Below are positions 1-7,372 of a stretch of 64,000 bases of DNA, piece by piece. The stretch covers positions 1 to 64,000 of the forward strand of contig NZ_JAUQWH010000006.1 of NCBI RefSeq assembly GCF_030757795.1, in the 5' to 3' direction. Position 1 is the stretch's first letter; each line of letters starts with the position of its first letter. Source of the stretch: Actinoplanes oryzae (GTDB taxonomy: Bacteria; Actinomycetota; Actinomycetes; Mycobacteriales; Micromonosporaceae). A program made the position numbers and the translations under genes. The notes beneath the pieces were generated by a model that ran no database searches, was not told the origin of the DNA, and worked only from the letters and a program-made list of their open reading frames with translations.

Positions 1-85
1 GCCGCAGCCCGTCCGCCTCCACGAACCGGCTGGTGAAGACGTCGGTGAAACCGTCGGGCAGCGGCAGCGAGCTCAGGTCTGTCAT
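1..85 (-). CDS. Alpha/beta hydrolase, N-terminal fragment (partial)
   Basis: Only the first 28 codons are in the window; the gene runs off the left edge. The ATG (bases 85-83) opens a reading frame beginning MTDLSSLPLPDGFTD and continuing FTSRFVEADGLR. A pattern of the type 'F..RFVEADGLRLH' is typical of the first strand of epoxide-hydrolase-like alpha/beta hydrolases, so the family call is by resemblance of a very short piece. It is divergent from the TetR regulator at 143, with an operator-like palindrome between them (105-122), so the regulator may control it. Substrate cannot be guessed. Confidence 0.5.
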   Translation of the reverse strand, partial: MTDLSSLPLPDGFTDVFTSRFVEADGLR

Positions 86-104
86 GCCGGGGACCATACC
101 CATG

Positions 105-122
105 TTGGAACGATCGGTACAA
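105..122. promoter_or_regulatory. Putative TetR operator
   Basis: TTGGAACGATCGGTACAA is an imperfect 18-bp palindrome with a perfect CGATCG core and TTG/CAA ends. It lies between the divergent hydrolase start (85) and the tetR start (143). TetR-family regulators commonly bind such sites in a divergent promoter; binding here is inferred from position and symmetry only. Confidence 0.45.
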
Positions 123-142
123 GATGTGTAGGTTGACGAACC

Positions 143-718
143 ATGGCAGGCCGCAAACAATTCGACGTGGACGAGGCGCTGCGCCGGGCGATGCTCGTCT
201 TCTGGCGCTGGGGCTATGCGGAGGCCTCGGTCGAGCGCCTGACCGAGGGCACGGGCCTGGGCCGGGGCTCGCTCTACGGCACCTTCGGCGACAAGGGCGC
301 CCTCTTCCGCAAGAGCCTGCTGCGGTACGCGGAGACCTACCACCCGCTCTACGACCAGGCCCTGGCCGGCCCCCACCCGGACCCGGGCGCCGCCGTGGCC
401 GCCTTCCTGCGGGTGACCCTGAACCGCATCGCCGACCCGGCCGTCCCGGACGGCTGCCTGCTCACGATGTCGGTGGCGCAGCTGCCGGCCCTCGACGCGG
501 AGAGCCAGGCATTGGTCCGCGAGACGGTGGGCCGGCTCCGGGCGATGTTGGAGCAGGCGCTGCTGGCGGCGGGCGCGGACGAGCGGGAGGCGGCCGAGCT
601 GGCGCTGTGCACCGTGGCGGCCAACAAGTCGCTGGCGGTGCTGAGCCGCGGCGGGTTCCCGGGTGAGGACCTGGCAACCGTCGCCGCGGCCGCCGCCCGT
701 CGCCCGTCGCGGCCCTGA
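143..718 (+). CDS. TetR/AcrR family transcriptional regulator
   Basis: 191 residues, the usual TetR length. The N-terminal helix-turn-helix is clear: FDVDEALRRAMLVFWRWGY, then VERLTEGTGLGRGSLYGTFGDK, with the canonical 'G.GRGSLY..FGDK' recognition helix at about residues 32-53. The C-terminal half is a helical ligand-binding region, containing a 'PDGCLLT' segment typical of the TetR_C subgroup related to AcuR/YcdC. ATG 143 is preceded by AGGT. The divergent alpha/beta hydrolase fragment at 1-85 is the probable target. The last codons run into a GC-rich direct-repeat tract (703-845), so the C-terminus may vary between strains. Confidence 0.9.
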   Translation: MAGRKQFDVDEALRRAMLVFWRWGYAEASVERLTEGTGLGRGSLYGTFGDKGALFRKSLLRYAETYHPLYDQALAGPHPDPGAAVAAFLRVTLNRIADPAVPDGCLLTMSVAQLPALDAESQALVRETVGRLRAMLEQALLAAGADEREAAELALCTVAANKSLAVLSRGGFPGEDLATVAAAAARRPSRP

Positions 719-845
719 CCGGGCCGCCCGCCGCCCGTCGCGGCCCTGACCGGGCCGCCCGCCGCTCGTGGCGGGCCCCGGCCGGGCCGCCACCCGCCCG
801 CCGCCCGTCCGTCGCGGCCCCGGCCGGGCCGCCCGCCGTCCGCGG
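703..845. repeat. GC-rich degenerate direct repeats after tetR
   Basis: A unit starting CCCGTCGCGGCCCTGACCGG occurs at 703 and again at 734 (31-bp period), followed by two decayed copies to about 845. The first copy contains the tetR stop codon. The tract fills the space between the convergent tetR and the VOC gene. No function is evident beyond a possible role in transcription ending. Confidence 0.6.
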
Positions 846-859
846 CGGTGGCTTTCGGG

Positions 860-1312
860 TCAGCCGGCGTTGACCTGCAGGACCCAGGTGACGCCGAACC
901 GGTCGGTGAGCATCCCGAAGCCGGGCGAGAAGGGCGACGGGCCGAACTTCTCGACGATCGTGGCGCCGGCGGACAGCTTGTCCCACAGCGTGCCGACCTC
1001 CTCGACGGTGTCGCCGCCGACGGCGACGAAGAACTTCTCGCCGGTCAGGGTCAGGCCGTCGGCGCGGGTCGTGGCGGTCGGTGCGGGTGCGGCCGGGGAG
1101 TGGCTGGGCGCGTCGTAGGCCGCGATGCGGAAGCCGCTGTCGGCGCTGACCTGGCCGAAGACGACCTTGTCGGCGTCCGGCAGGTCCCGGGGCATCCCGA
1201 AGTCGCCGTAGGCGACGACGGTGAGCTGTCCGCCGAACACGGACTGGTAGAACTCCAGGGCCTGGCGGGCGTCGCCACGGAAGTTGAGGTGGGTGGTGGT
1301 GGTGATGGCCAT
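860..1312 (-). CDS. VOC family protein (PhnB-like)
   Basis: 150 residues of the PhnB/YjdN-type glyoxalase fold: 'LNFRGDARQALEFYQSVFG' at the N-terminus, 'FGMPRD', 'YGDFG', and a second half ending 'GMLTDRFGVTWVLQVN', as in the 3-demethylubiquinone-methyltransferase-like group (a naming artefact; these are not shown methyltransferases). The ATG at 1312 is chosen because AGGAG sits just upstream and the conserved MAITTTTHLNF start follows; a longer frame to 1396 would read through a palindromic site. Reaction unknown. Confidence 0.85.
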   Translation of the reverse strand: MAITTTTHLNFRGDARQALEFYQSVFGGQLTVVAYGDFGMPRDLPDADKVVFGQVSADSGFRIAAYDAPSHSPAAPAPTATTRADGLTLTGEKFFVAVGGDTVEEVGTLWDKLSAGATIVEKFGPSPFSPGFGMLTDRFGVTWVLQVNAG

Positions 1313-1375
1313 GACGGTGACTCCTGGTCCGGGCTCGGCGCTTGGTGCGCCGGCGTTGCACCGAGACTCGCAGGG

Positions 1376-1400
1376 GTAGGTGCCAGGAAGTGGCACCTAC
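1376..1400. promoter_or_regulatory. Perfect palindrome upstream of the VOC gene
   Basis: GTAGGTGCCA, spacer GGAAG, TGGCACCTAC: two perfect 10-bp arms around 5 bases. It lies 63 bases upstream of the VOC start and 17 bases past the stop of the sulfonate permease. There is no T-run, so an operator for a small winged-helix regulator is more likely than a terminator, but the regulator is not in this window. Confidence 0.55.
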
Positions 1401-1416
1401 CTCGTACGGCTTCCGC

Positions 1417-2172
1417 TCAGCGGTGCGTGGCGACCAGGCGGCGCTCGCCCAGGCCGACCAGGGTGTCGGTGAGCTTGCCGAGCAGCGCGAGCAGGATGAT
1501 GGCCAGGAGCATGATGTCCGTACGACCGGTGTTCTGGCTGTCGATGAGCAGGAAGCCCAGCCCCATCGACGAGGCGATCAGCTCGGCGGCGACCAGGAAG
1601 AGCCAGCCCTGCGCCAGGCCGAGCCGCAGTCCCGACAGCACGGCCGGGGTGGCCGCGGGCAGCAGGACCGTGGCGAGCAGGGCGACGCCGGACCGGCCGT
1701 AGGCCCGGCCCACCTCCACCAGGTGCGGGTCGATGTGGGCCAGGGCCGTGGACACCGTCGTGTAGACGGGGAAGAACGCGCCGATCGCCACGAGCACGAT
1801 CTTCGGGGTCTCGCCGATGCCCAGCCACAGCAGCAGCAACGGGACCCACGCCAGCGACGGCACGGCCCGGACCGCCTGCACGGTGGGGGCGAGGGCGGCG
1901 CCGGCCGTACGCGACAGGCCCACCAGCCCGCCCAGCGCCAGCCCGAGCCCGGCGCCCGCCGCGAAGCCGATCAGGACGCGCTGGGTGCTGATGGCGATGT
2001 GGTGCCACAGCTCGCCGCGGCCCAGCAACTCACCGACGGCGGCGGTCACGTCGGCCGGCGGGGGCAGCTGCGCCGGCGAGAAGCGACCCGACGTCGCCGC
2101 CCACTGCCACAGACCCAGCAACACCAGCGGGAGTACGACCCCGAGCGCCGCACGGCCCCGTCCCAGCGTCAC
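1417..2172 (-). CDS. ABC transporter permease, SsuC/TauC type
   Basis: 251 residues with about six hydrophobic segments and the BPD_transp_1 loop 'EVGRAYGRSGVALLATVLLP' (EAA motif region, residues about 145-175). Members move alkanesulfonates, taurine, nitrate or similar small anions across the membrane with a periplasmic/lipoprotein receptor. GTG 2172 overlaps the stop of the upstream binding-protein gene by 4 bases (GTGA), so the three genes ATPase-receptor-permease form one operon. Substrate is inferred from family only. Confidence 0.88.
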   Translation of the reverse strand: MTLGRGRAALGVVLPLVLLGLWQWAATSGRFSPAQLPPPADVTAAVGELLGRGELWHHIAISTQRVLIGFAAGAGLGLALGGLVGLSRTAGAALAPTVQAVRAVPSLAWVPLLLLWLGIGETPKIVLVAIGAFFPVYTTVSTALAHIDPHLVEVGRAYGRSGVALLATVLLPAATPAVLSGLRLGLAQGWLFLVAAELIASSMGLGFLLIDSQNTGRTDIMLLAIILLALLGKLTDTLVGLGERRLVATHR

Positions 2173-3176
2173 GGCGTGCTCCGCGCGGCGGCGAAGCGGG
2201 GCTCGAAGAGGGTGCCGACCGCGTCGCGGACGGACTGCTCGCTCTTCACGTCGCCGTCCGCCACGAGCACCGGCAGGATCGCGTCGAACACCGCCCGCTG
2301 CGCATCCCCGGGGACCGGGTCGGCATCCAGTTGCGTGCGTTCGGTGAGCACGAGCTCGGCGACCCGGGGCGAGATCCTGGCCTCCCGGGCGTAGAGCGCC
2401 GCCGCGTCGGCCGGGTGCTCCACGATCCACTTGCGAGCTCGCTCGTACGCGTCGACGACCGCCTGGGCCACCTCGGGCTGCGCCGCCAGGAAGGACTCGC
2501 GGGCGTTCAGGACCCCGTACGAGTTGAAGGCGACGTTGCGGTAGAGCAGCCGGGATCCCGCGTCGAGCTGGGACTGGGCCATGAGCGGGTCGAGGCCGGC
2601 CCAGGCGTCGACCTGGCCGCGTTCCAGGGCGGTGCGCCCGTCGGCGTGCTGCAGGTTGACCACGGTGACGTCCTTGCCGGACAGCCCGGCCTCGTCGAGG
2701 GCGCGCAGCAGGAAGAAGTACGGGTCGGTGCCCTTGGTGGCCGCCACCTTCCGGCCCTTGAGCTGCGCCACGCCGGTGATCGGGGAGCCCTTCGGCACCA
2801 CGATCGCGGCCCATTCCGGTCGGCTGAAGACGGCGATGGTCTTGATCGGGGATCCGTTCGCCCGCGCCACGAGCGCTGCCGCGCCGGCCGTGGATCCGAT
2901 GTCGAGGGCGTCGCCGCGCAGCCCCTCGTTGGCCTTGTTGCTGCCGGCGGAGAGCTGCCAGCTGACCGTCACGTTCCGGGCGGCCAGCTCGGTCTCCAGC
3001 CACTTCTGGTCGCGCAGCACGAGGCTGGCCGGGTTGTAGTACGCGTAGTCGAGCCGCAGCTGCGTCCCGGCCGTGCTGCTGCTGCTGCCGCTGTCGTCCT
3101 CGCCGGCCACGCATCCGCCGCTGACCAGCAGGGCCACCATCGCGACCGCCGCCAGCCCGGCCCGCACGATTCTCAT
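2169..3176 (-). CDS. ABC transporter substrate-binding lipoprotein, SsuA/TauA type
   Basis: 335 residues. A lipoprotein signal is visible: MRIVRAGLAAVAMVALLVSG followed by the lipobox-like GGC. The mature part has NMT1/SsuA features: 'LRLDYAYYNPASLVLRDQ' where aliphatic sulfonate receptors bind substrate at the first strand, 'LDIGSTAGAAAL', 'KGSPITGVAQLKGRKVAATKGTD' and 'NLQHADGRTALERGQVDAWAGLDP'. This order is that of sulfonate/taurine receptors. The start overlaps the ATPase stop (ATGA). It delivers ligand to the permease encoded at 1417-2172. Confidence 0.88.
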   Translation of the reverse strand: MRIVRAGLAAVAMVALLVSGGCVAGEDDSGSSSSTAGTQLRLDYAYYNPASLVLRDQKWLETELAARNVTVSWQLSAGSNKANEGLRGDALDIGSTAGAAALVARANGSPIKTIAVFSRPEWAAIVVPKGSPITGVAQLKGRKVAATKGTDPYFFLLRALDEAGLSGKDVTVVNLQHADGRTALERGQVDAWAGLDPLMAQSQLDAGSRLLYRNVAFNSYGVLNARESFLAAQPEVAQAVVDAYERARKWIVEHPADAAALYAREARISPRVAELVLTERTQLDADPVPGDAQRAVFDAILPVLVADGDVKSEQSVRDAVGTLFEPRFAAARSTP

Positions 3177-3967
3177 CCCACTGCCTCCCGCTCCACGGTG
3201 CCCACACCCAGGGTCGTCAAGAGCTCGGCGCGCAAGGCGGCCAGGCTCGCGTCTCCACGGTCCCGCGGCCGGGGCGCCGCGATCTCCCGGATCGCCCGCA
3301 CGCCCGCGGGGCCGCCGGCCCGGGACCCGAGCAGCACGACGCGATCGGCGAGGTACCCGGCCTCGTCCACGTCGTGCGTCACCAGCAGCACCGTCGTCCC
3401 CGCCGTCCGCTGGACCCCGAGCAGCAGGTCCTGCATCCGCAGCCGCGTCAACGCATCCAGTGCGGCGAACGGCTCGTCCAGCAGCAGCACCCCGGGGCGC
3501 CGCGCGAGCGCCCGGGCCAAGGCGGCCCGCTGCGCCATCCCGCCCGACACCTGCCGGGGCCGATGCCGGGCGAACGCCGCCAGCCCCACCACGTCCAGCC
3601 AGTACGCCACCGCCTCCCGCGCGGCAGCACCGGTCACGCCGCGCGGCAGTCCGAAGGCGACATTGCGCTCGAGCGTGCGCCACGGCAGCAGCCGAGGCTC
3701 CTGGAACATCACGGCGCACCGCGGCTCGTTGCCCCGCACCGGGCGCCCGTCGACCCGGACCGTGCCCGCCGTCGGCGTGTCGAGGCCGGCCGCGAGCCGC
3801 AGCAGCGTCGACTTCCCGCACCCGGACGGCCCGAGCAGCGCCACGATCTCGCCGGGCGCGACGGCCAGCGACACCCCGCCGAGGACGGCCCGCCGCTGCC
3901 GCCCGACCGCGAACTCCTTGCCCACCCCGGCGAACTCCAGCGCCACCGCGCCTGCCCGATCCGACAC
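3173..3967 (-). CDS. ABC transporter ATP-binding protein, SsuB/TauB type
   Basis: 264 residues with Walker A 'GPSGCGKST' (about residue 46), Q-loop 'MFQEPRLLPW', signature 'VSGGMAQRAALARAL', Walker B 'VLLLDEPFAALD' and switch 'VTHDVDEA'. The 'FQEPRLLPW' Q-loop is characteristic of nitrate/sulfonate/taurine importers. First gene of a three-gene operon; GTG 3967 is used because the frame upstream is short and the MSDRAG start gives normal length. The preceding 195 bases contain an A/T-rich stretch (3980-4005) that could hold the promoter. Confidence 0.9.
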   Translation of the reverse strand: MSDRAGAVALEFAGVGKEFAVGRQRRAVLGGVSLAVAPGEIVALLGPSGCGKSTLLRLAAGLDTPTAGTVRVDGRPVRGNEPRCAVMFQEPRLLPWRTLERNVAFGLPRGVTGAAAREAVAYWLDVVGLAAFARHRPRQVSGGMAQRAALARALARRPGVLLLDEPFAALDALTRLRMQDLLLGVQRTAGTTVLLVTHDVDEAGYLADRVVLLGSRAGGPAGVRAIREIAAPRPRDRGDASLAALRAELLTTLGVGTVEREAVG

Positions 3968-4162
3968 AGGCGCAGCGTACCTACAAATCCTACTGGCTTA
4001 CTAGAGCAACTGATCGACGGTCTTCGCAGGCCGGCCGTCCCCGCGGAGGCTTACGCCGTCCCCGACGATGCGAAGCTGTTCGACCGCAGCCACGCCGTGA
4101 AGCAATGGGCCCTCGACCCCGAATCCGCCCGTGCGTCTCACTCGTCCACTGGGGAAGCTGAC

Positions 4163-4816
4163 TCAGGAGGCTTTGCGCACCACCGAGCGCGGGCGGGATC
4201 CGAGGTGGCCCGGCGGGGATGCCTTACGCGCGCGAGAGCCCGCGGCCCGCGCGACGGCCGGCGGCGGCGCGGCGGCCGGTGACGGCGTGGTGGGTGGCGC
4301 GGCGGGTGGTGGCGGCGTGGTGGGTGGCGCGGCGGGTGTTGGCGGCGCGGCGGCCGGTGGTGGCGGGGCGGGTCGTGGCGGCGCGGGCGGGCGGGACTGC
4401 GGCGTCAGCGGGCGGGAGCGGGGCGGCAGGGGACGGGGGCGCATGGCGCGGAGCGGGTCCCAGCCCGGGGCGAAGGTGCGGCGGGCGGTGTCCAGGAGCA
4501 GGGCCCCGGCGACCGCGCCGACGGCGGGCGATCCGAGGAGCAGGCCGGCCACGGCGGCGGCGAGGCCGGTCCAGACGAGGACGCGGGCGCCGAGGTCGGC
4601 CACGCGGATGCCGGTCGGGCGCTCGTGGGTCCAGCCGGGCAGCCAGGCGACCGTGACGGCCAGGGCCACGGCCGCCAGGACCGCCGCGGCCGTCAGGACG
4701 CCGCGGGGCCAGCCGAAGTGGCCGCCGGCCGCGTAGACGCCGGAGAAGACGCAGCCCAGCCAGGCCTTGGCGAAGACCCATTGCGCGAGGCGGGTCAGGA
4801 CGCCGTCGTCACCCAT
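4163..4816 (-). CDS. Hypothetical membrane protein with proline-rich tail
   Basis: 217 residues, no family recognised. Three hydrophobic segments lie in residues about 10-120 ('GVLTAAAVLAAVALAVTVAWL', 'VLVWTGLAAAVAGLLLG', 'AVGAVAGALLL'). After residue 130 the protein becomes a Pro/Ala/Thr-rich tail with a 10-residue repeat of the type APPTTPSPAA. The tail is encoded by a 30-bp tandem DNA repeat (4283-4337), so its length is probably unstable. Start ATG 4816. Confidence 0.6.
   Translation of the reverse strand: MGDDGVLTRLAQWVFAKAWLGCVFSGVYAAGGHFGWPRGVLTAAAVLAAVALAVTVAWLPGWTHERPTGIRVADLGARVLVWTGLAAAVAGLLLGSPAVGAVAGALLLDTARRTFAPGWDPLRAMRPRPLPPRSRPLTPQSRPPAPPRPAPPPPAAAPPTPAAPPTTPPPPAAPPTTPSPAAAPPPAVARAAGSRARKASPPGHLGSRPRSVVRKAS
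4283..4337. repeat. 30-bp tandem repeat in a proline-rich coding tail
   Basis: GGCGTGGTGGGTGGCGCGGC begins at 4283 and again at 4313. The repeats encode the Pro/Ala/Thr tail of the membrane protein on the minus strand. Confidence 0.7.
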
Positions 4817-4862
4817 GCCGACCCCCTCGCCGCACGCGGCCCGGCAACGACGGCCGGAACCC

Positions 4863-5861
4863 TCACACCACCGACAGCGTACGGCCGCGACCGCCCTCGC
4901 GTCCCGGCCAGTCGACCCAGCCGGCGGATTCGAGCTCGGGGCGGCGTACCTCGAGCTGGCGCAGCAGGATCCCCTCGCGCAACCCCCACGGGCAGATGCG
5001 CAGCGAGTCGATCCGCAGGCCGCGCATCACCTCGTAGGCCACCACCGAGCCGGCGAGGATCTGCCGGGCCCGGTGCGAGGACACGCCCTGCAGCTCGGCG
5101 CGGCGCTCGGCGGGCAGCGCGCCGAGGCGTTCGATCCAGGGGCGCAGGGCGCGGCGGCGCAGCTCGCGGTCGACGAACGGGCCGCGGCGCTGGGGTGCCG
5201 CGCCGGTCAGCCGGGCGAGCTGCTGGAACGTCTTGGAGGCGGCCACCGCGGTCGCCGGCGCCTCCCAGGACGTGCGGGCGGCGATGCGCTTGATCCGGCT
5301 GCGGACGTGGCGCTGCAGGCCGGCGACGGCCGCGGGGGAGGGTGGATCCCCGTCGCTCAGGAACTCGCGGGTCAGCCGGCCGGCGCCCAGTGGCAGGGAC
5401 AGCGCGCTCTCGGGCAGCCGGTCGCGGCCGAACGCCAGCTCGATCGAGCCGCCCCCGATGTCGGCCAGCAGCATCGGCCCGGCCCGCCAGCCCAGCCAGC
5501 GCCGGGCGGCCAGGAAGGTGAGCTGCGCCTCCTCCACACCGGACAGCAGGCCCAGGCGTACGCCGGTGGCCTCCTCGACCTGGGCCAGCACCTCGTCGCG
5601 GTCGGGGGAGTCGCGCACCACCGCGGTCGCGTACGCGAACAGCGAGTCCACCCGCGCGCCGGTGATCTCGCGCGTGGCCTCCCGCACCGCCGCGATCATG
5701 CGCTTGCGGCCGCGGGACGCCACCGACCCGTCCGGCCCGACCTGCTCGGCGACGCGGGTGCGCGCCTTCCAGGTGTGCACCGGCACGGGTACGCCCGACT
5801 CCGCGTCGGCGACCACCAGGTTCACCGTCGTGGATCCCACATCCAGCACCGCTATCCGCAT
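4863..5861 (-). CDS. Ppx/GppA family phosphatase
   Basis: 332 residues of the ASKHA exopolyphosphatase/guanosine-pentaphosphatase family. It starts MRIAVLDVGSTTVNLVV (phosphate-1 loop; the usual form is DIGSNT/S), has 'YATAVVRDSPDRDEVL' where others show 'ATSA.R.A.N', 'GLLSGVEEAQLTF' (SG.EEA motif) and 'MLLADIGGGSIELAF' (DIGGGS loop, residue about 139). Actinobacteria usually carry two such proteins acting on polyphosphate or (p)ppGpp; which role this one has cannot be seen. Length matches the short (two-domain) actinobacterial form. Confidence 0.9.
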   Translation of the reverse strand: MRIAVLDVGSTTVNLVVADAESGVPVPVHTWKARTRVAEQVGPDGSVASRGRKRMIAAVREATREITGARVDSLFAYATAVVRDSPDRDEVLAQVEEATGVRLGLLSGVEEAQLTFLAARRWLGWRAGPMLLADIGGGSIELAFGRDRLPESALSLPLGAGRLTREFLSDGDPPSPAAVAGLQRHVRSRIKRIAARTSWEAPATAVAASKTFQQLARLTGAAPQRRGPFVDRELRRRALRPWIERLGALPAERRAELQGVSSHRARQILAGSVVAYEVMRGLRIDSLRICPWGLREGILLRQLEVRRPELESAGWVDWPGREGGRGRTLSVV

Positions 5862-5954
5862 CCGCGCCGCCTTCCCCGTCCGGCCGCAGCTAACCGTCGA
5901 CGAAGCCTAAGCCGCCGGCCTGCGCAAAGTCCGGGAAAGAGAGCACGGGCACAG

Positions 5955-6374
5955 TCACGGCACCGCCATCCGGGCGGTGATCGTCGCGAAGTCCCGCTCC
6001 GGGATCCGGAACAGGCCGCGGCGGAACGGCAGGCCCCAGCGGGCGGGATCCGGAACGAAGGACAACTGCTCGACCAGCGGCTTCGCGTCCACCCGGAGGC
6101 AGGGGTGGAAGTCGGCCGCGAGCCGCCACGGCTGGAAGTCGTCGCTGACCCGGACCTGGTAGGGCGCGTCGCCGGTGACGGTGGCCCACGCGGTGAACTG
6201 CCGGACGGGCCTGCCGCCGTGCAGCGTCGTGCGCGGCGAGTAGAAGACCATCCCGTCGCCCGGCCGGGGCCGGCGCAGCCGCGTGCCCGCCCCGTGGTCC
6301 GCCTGGGTGAAGCCGCCCCGGACGGCCGCCTCGACGTGGTCCAGCGTGACGGTGTTGATCCAGAACTCAGGCAC
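5955..6374 (-). CDS. EVE domain-containing protein (UPF0310)
   Basis: 139 residues spanning one EVE domain: 'EFWINTVTLDHVEAAVRGGF', 'QADHGAGTRLRRPRPGDGMV', 'FYSPRTT', 'FTAWATV', 'PWRLAADF' and 'FPFRRGLF'-like 'LPFRRGLFRI'. EVE domains belong to the PUA-like fold that reads modified bases in nucleic acid. GTG 6374 is the start (VPEFW), overlapping the stop of the VOC gene by 8 bases, so the two are co-transcribed. Confidence 0.88.
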   Translation of the reverse strand: MPEFWINTVTLDHVEAAVRGGFTQADHGAGTRLRRPRPGDGMVFYSPRTTLHGGRPVRQFTAWATVTGDAPYQVRVSDDFQPWRLAADFHPCLRVDAKPLVEQLSFVPDPARWGLPFRRGLFRIPERDFATITARMAVP

Positions 6375-6735
6375 GGTCGTGCAGGGTGATCCGGTAGCCG
6401 TCGGGGTCGGCGAAGGTGAACGTGCGGCCGAAGGGGCCGTCGGTCGGCGCGGCGACGATGGTGTGGCCGTCGGCGGCGAGGGCGTCGTGGATGGCCTGTA
6501 CATCGGTGGCGTGCAGCCAGATCGCCGCGCCGATGCCGGGCTGGGCGACGGCGTCGAGGTCGGTGCCCGGCACGACGTCGCGCAGCGCGAAGGCGATCGG
6601 CTCGGTGTCGAAGACGACGGCGTGCGGCGGGCCGGCCGGGGAGCGGACGAGGCCGAGGTAGCGCTCGTAGAAGGCCTGCGAGGCGTCGAGGTCGCGCGCC
6701 TGCAGGGAGAGGAAGTCGGGGCCGGTGGCGGGCAT
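6367..6735 (-). CDS. VOC family protein, MarR-controlled
   Basis: 122 residues, one glyoxalase/bleomycin-resistance unit: 'DFLSLQARDLDASQAFYERYL', 'AIWLHATDVQAIHDAL', ending 'FTFADPDGYRITLHDRA', the typical 'DPDG' terminal strand. GGAG lies before ATG 6735. It is divergent from a MarR gene across 75 bases holding two identical-arm operators, the standard arrangement in which MarR represses the neighbour until it meets a toxic ligand. Reaction not known. Confidence 0.87.
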   Translation of the reverse strand: MPATGPDFLSLQARDLDASQAFYERYLGLVRSPAGPPHAVVFDTEPIAFALRDVVPGTDLDAVAQPGIGAAIWLHATDVQAIHDALAADGHTIVAAPTDGPFGRTFTFADPDGYRITLHDRA

Positions 6736-6767
6736 GTCGGTGCTCCTTCGCGTGGCGGCGTGGTGCG

Positions 6768-6783
6768 TGTCAGTATCCTGACA
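6768..6783. promoter_or_regulatory. MarR operator 1
   Basis: TGTCAG TATC CTGACA, perfect 6-bp arms, in the divergent VOC/marR intergenic region. Centre-to-centre distance to operator 2 is 28 bp. Confidence 0.7.
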
Positions 6784-6795
6784 CGTACCACGGTA

Positions 6796-6811
6796 TGTCA
6801 GAATGCTGACA
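6796..6811. promoter_or_regulatory. MarR operator 2, abutting the marR start
   Basis: TGTCAG AATG CTGACA has the same arms as operator 1. It ends on the A of the marR ATG, so occupancy would block marR transcription or initiation: autoregulation is likely. Confidence 0.7.
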
Positions 6812-7254
6812 TGAGTCAAGGCGGCGCCGGCATCGACCTGGAGAAGTCCCTGGGCTACCTGCTGAAGGAGGCGTCGAGCGCCCTGCGCACGGCCATGGAG
6901 GAGGTGCTGCGGCCGCTCGGGATGAGCGTGACGCACTACTCGTGCCTCGAGCTGCTGGCGCAGCGGCCGGGGCTGTCGAACTCCGAGCTCGCGCGGGGCG
7001 CGTTCGTGACCCGGCAGTCGATGAACACGCTGCTGCAGGCCCTGGAGCGGGACGACTACGTGACCCGGCCCGCGGCGGCGCCGGTCGGCAAGGTGCTCCC
7101 GGCGCGGCTCACCCCGCGCGGGCGGCGCAGCCTGGAGAAGGCGACCGTGGCGGTCCGGTCCGTCGAGGTCCGCATGCTGGCCGGCCTCTCCGAGGAGGAT
7201 CAGGCCGAGGCGCTGCGACTCCTGCGAAGCATGGTCCGGTCGCTGCGCGCATAA
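6811..7254 (+). CDS. MarR family transcriptional regulator
   Basis: 147 residues with a central winged helix: 'LRPLGMSVTHYSCLELLAQRPGLSNSELARGAFVTRQSMNTLLQALERDDYV' and the wing 'KVLPARLTPRGRRSLE'. The recognition helix is 'SNSELARGAFVTRQSMNTLL' (residues about 56-75). It is divergent from the VOC gene with two palindromic sites between them. A longer frame upstream is rejected because ATG 6811 fits the family length. Its last codons are duplicated downstream (7268-7303). Confidence 0.92.
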   Translation: MSQGGAGIDLEKSLGYLLKEASSALRTAMEEVLRPLGMSVTHYSCLELLAQRPGLSNSELARGAFVTRQSMNTLLQALERDDYVTRPAAAPVGKVLPARLTPRGRRSLEKATVAVRSVEVRMLAGLSEEDQAEALRLLRSMVRSLRA

Positions 7255-7303
7255 GGCGGACAGCGGCATGGTCTGGTCGTTGGGCGCGTAGGGCGGACAC
7301 GCC
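7231..7303. repeat. 37-bp duplication of the marR 3' end
   Basis: The stretch from 7231 (ATGGTCCGGTCGCTGCGCGC, with the stop and 'GGCGGACA') recurs from 7268 with a few changes (ATGGTCTGGTCGTTGGGCGC). The second copy is outside the gene. Confidence 0.6.
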
Positions 7304-7305
7304 GA

Positions 7306-7345
7306 GGGCCCGCGAACCGCCGGGAAGGTGGCGGTCCGCGGGCCC
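7306..7345. terminator. Bidirectional hairpin between marR and the GH6 gene
   Basis: Arms 7306-7321 and 7330-7345 pair over 16 bp with one mismatch and an 8-base loop (GGGCCCGCG...CGCGGGCCC). There is no T-run, as is usual for actinomycete terminators. It separates the convergent marR and GH6 genes. Confidence 0.7.
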
Positions 7346-7372
7346 CTACTCGGGTGCGGGTCGAGCCGTGGG

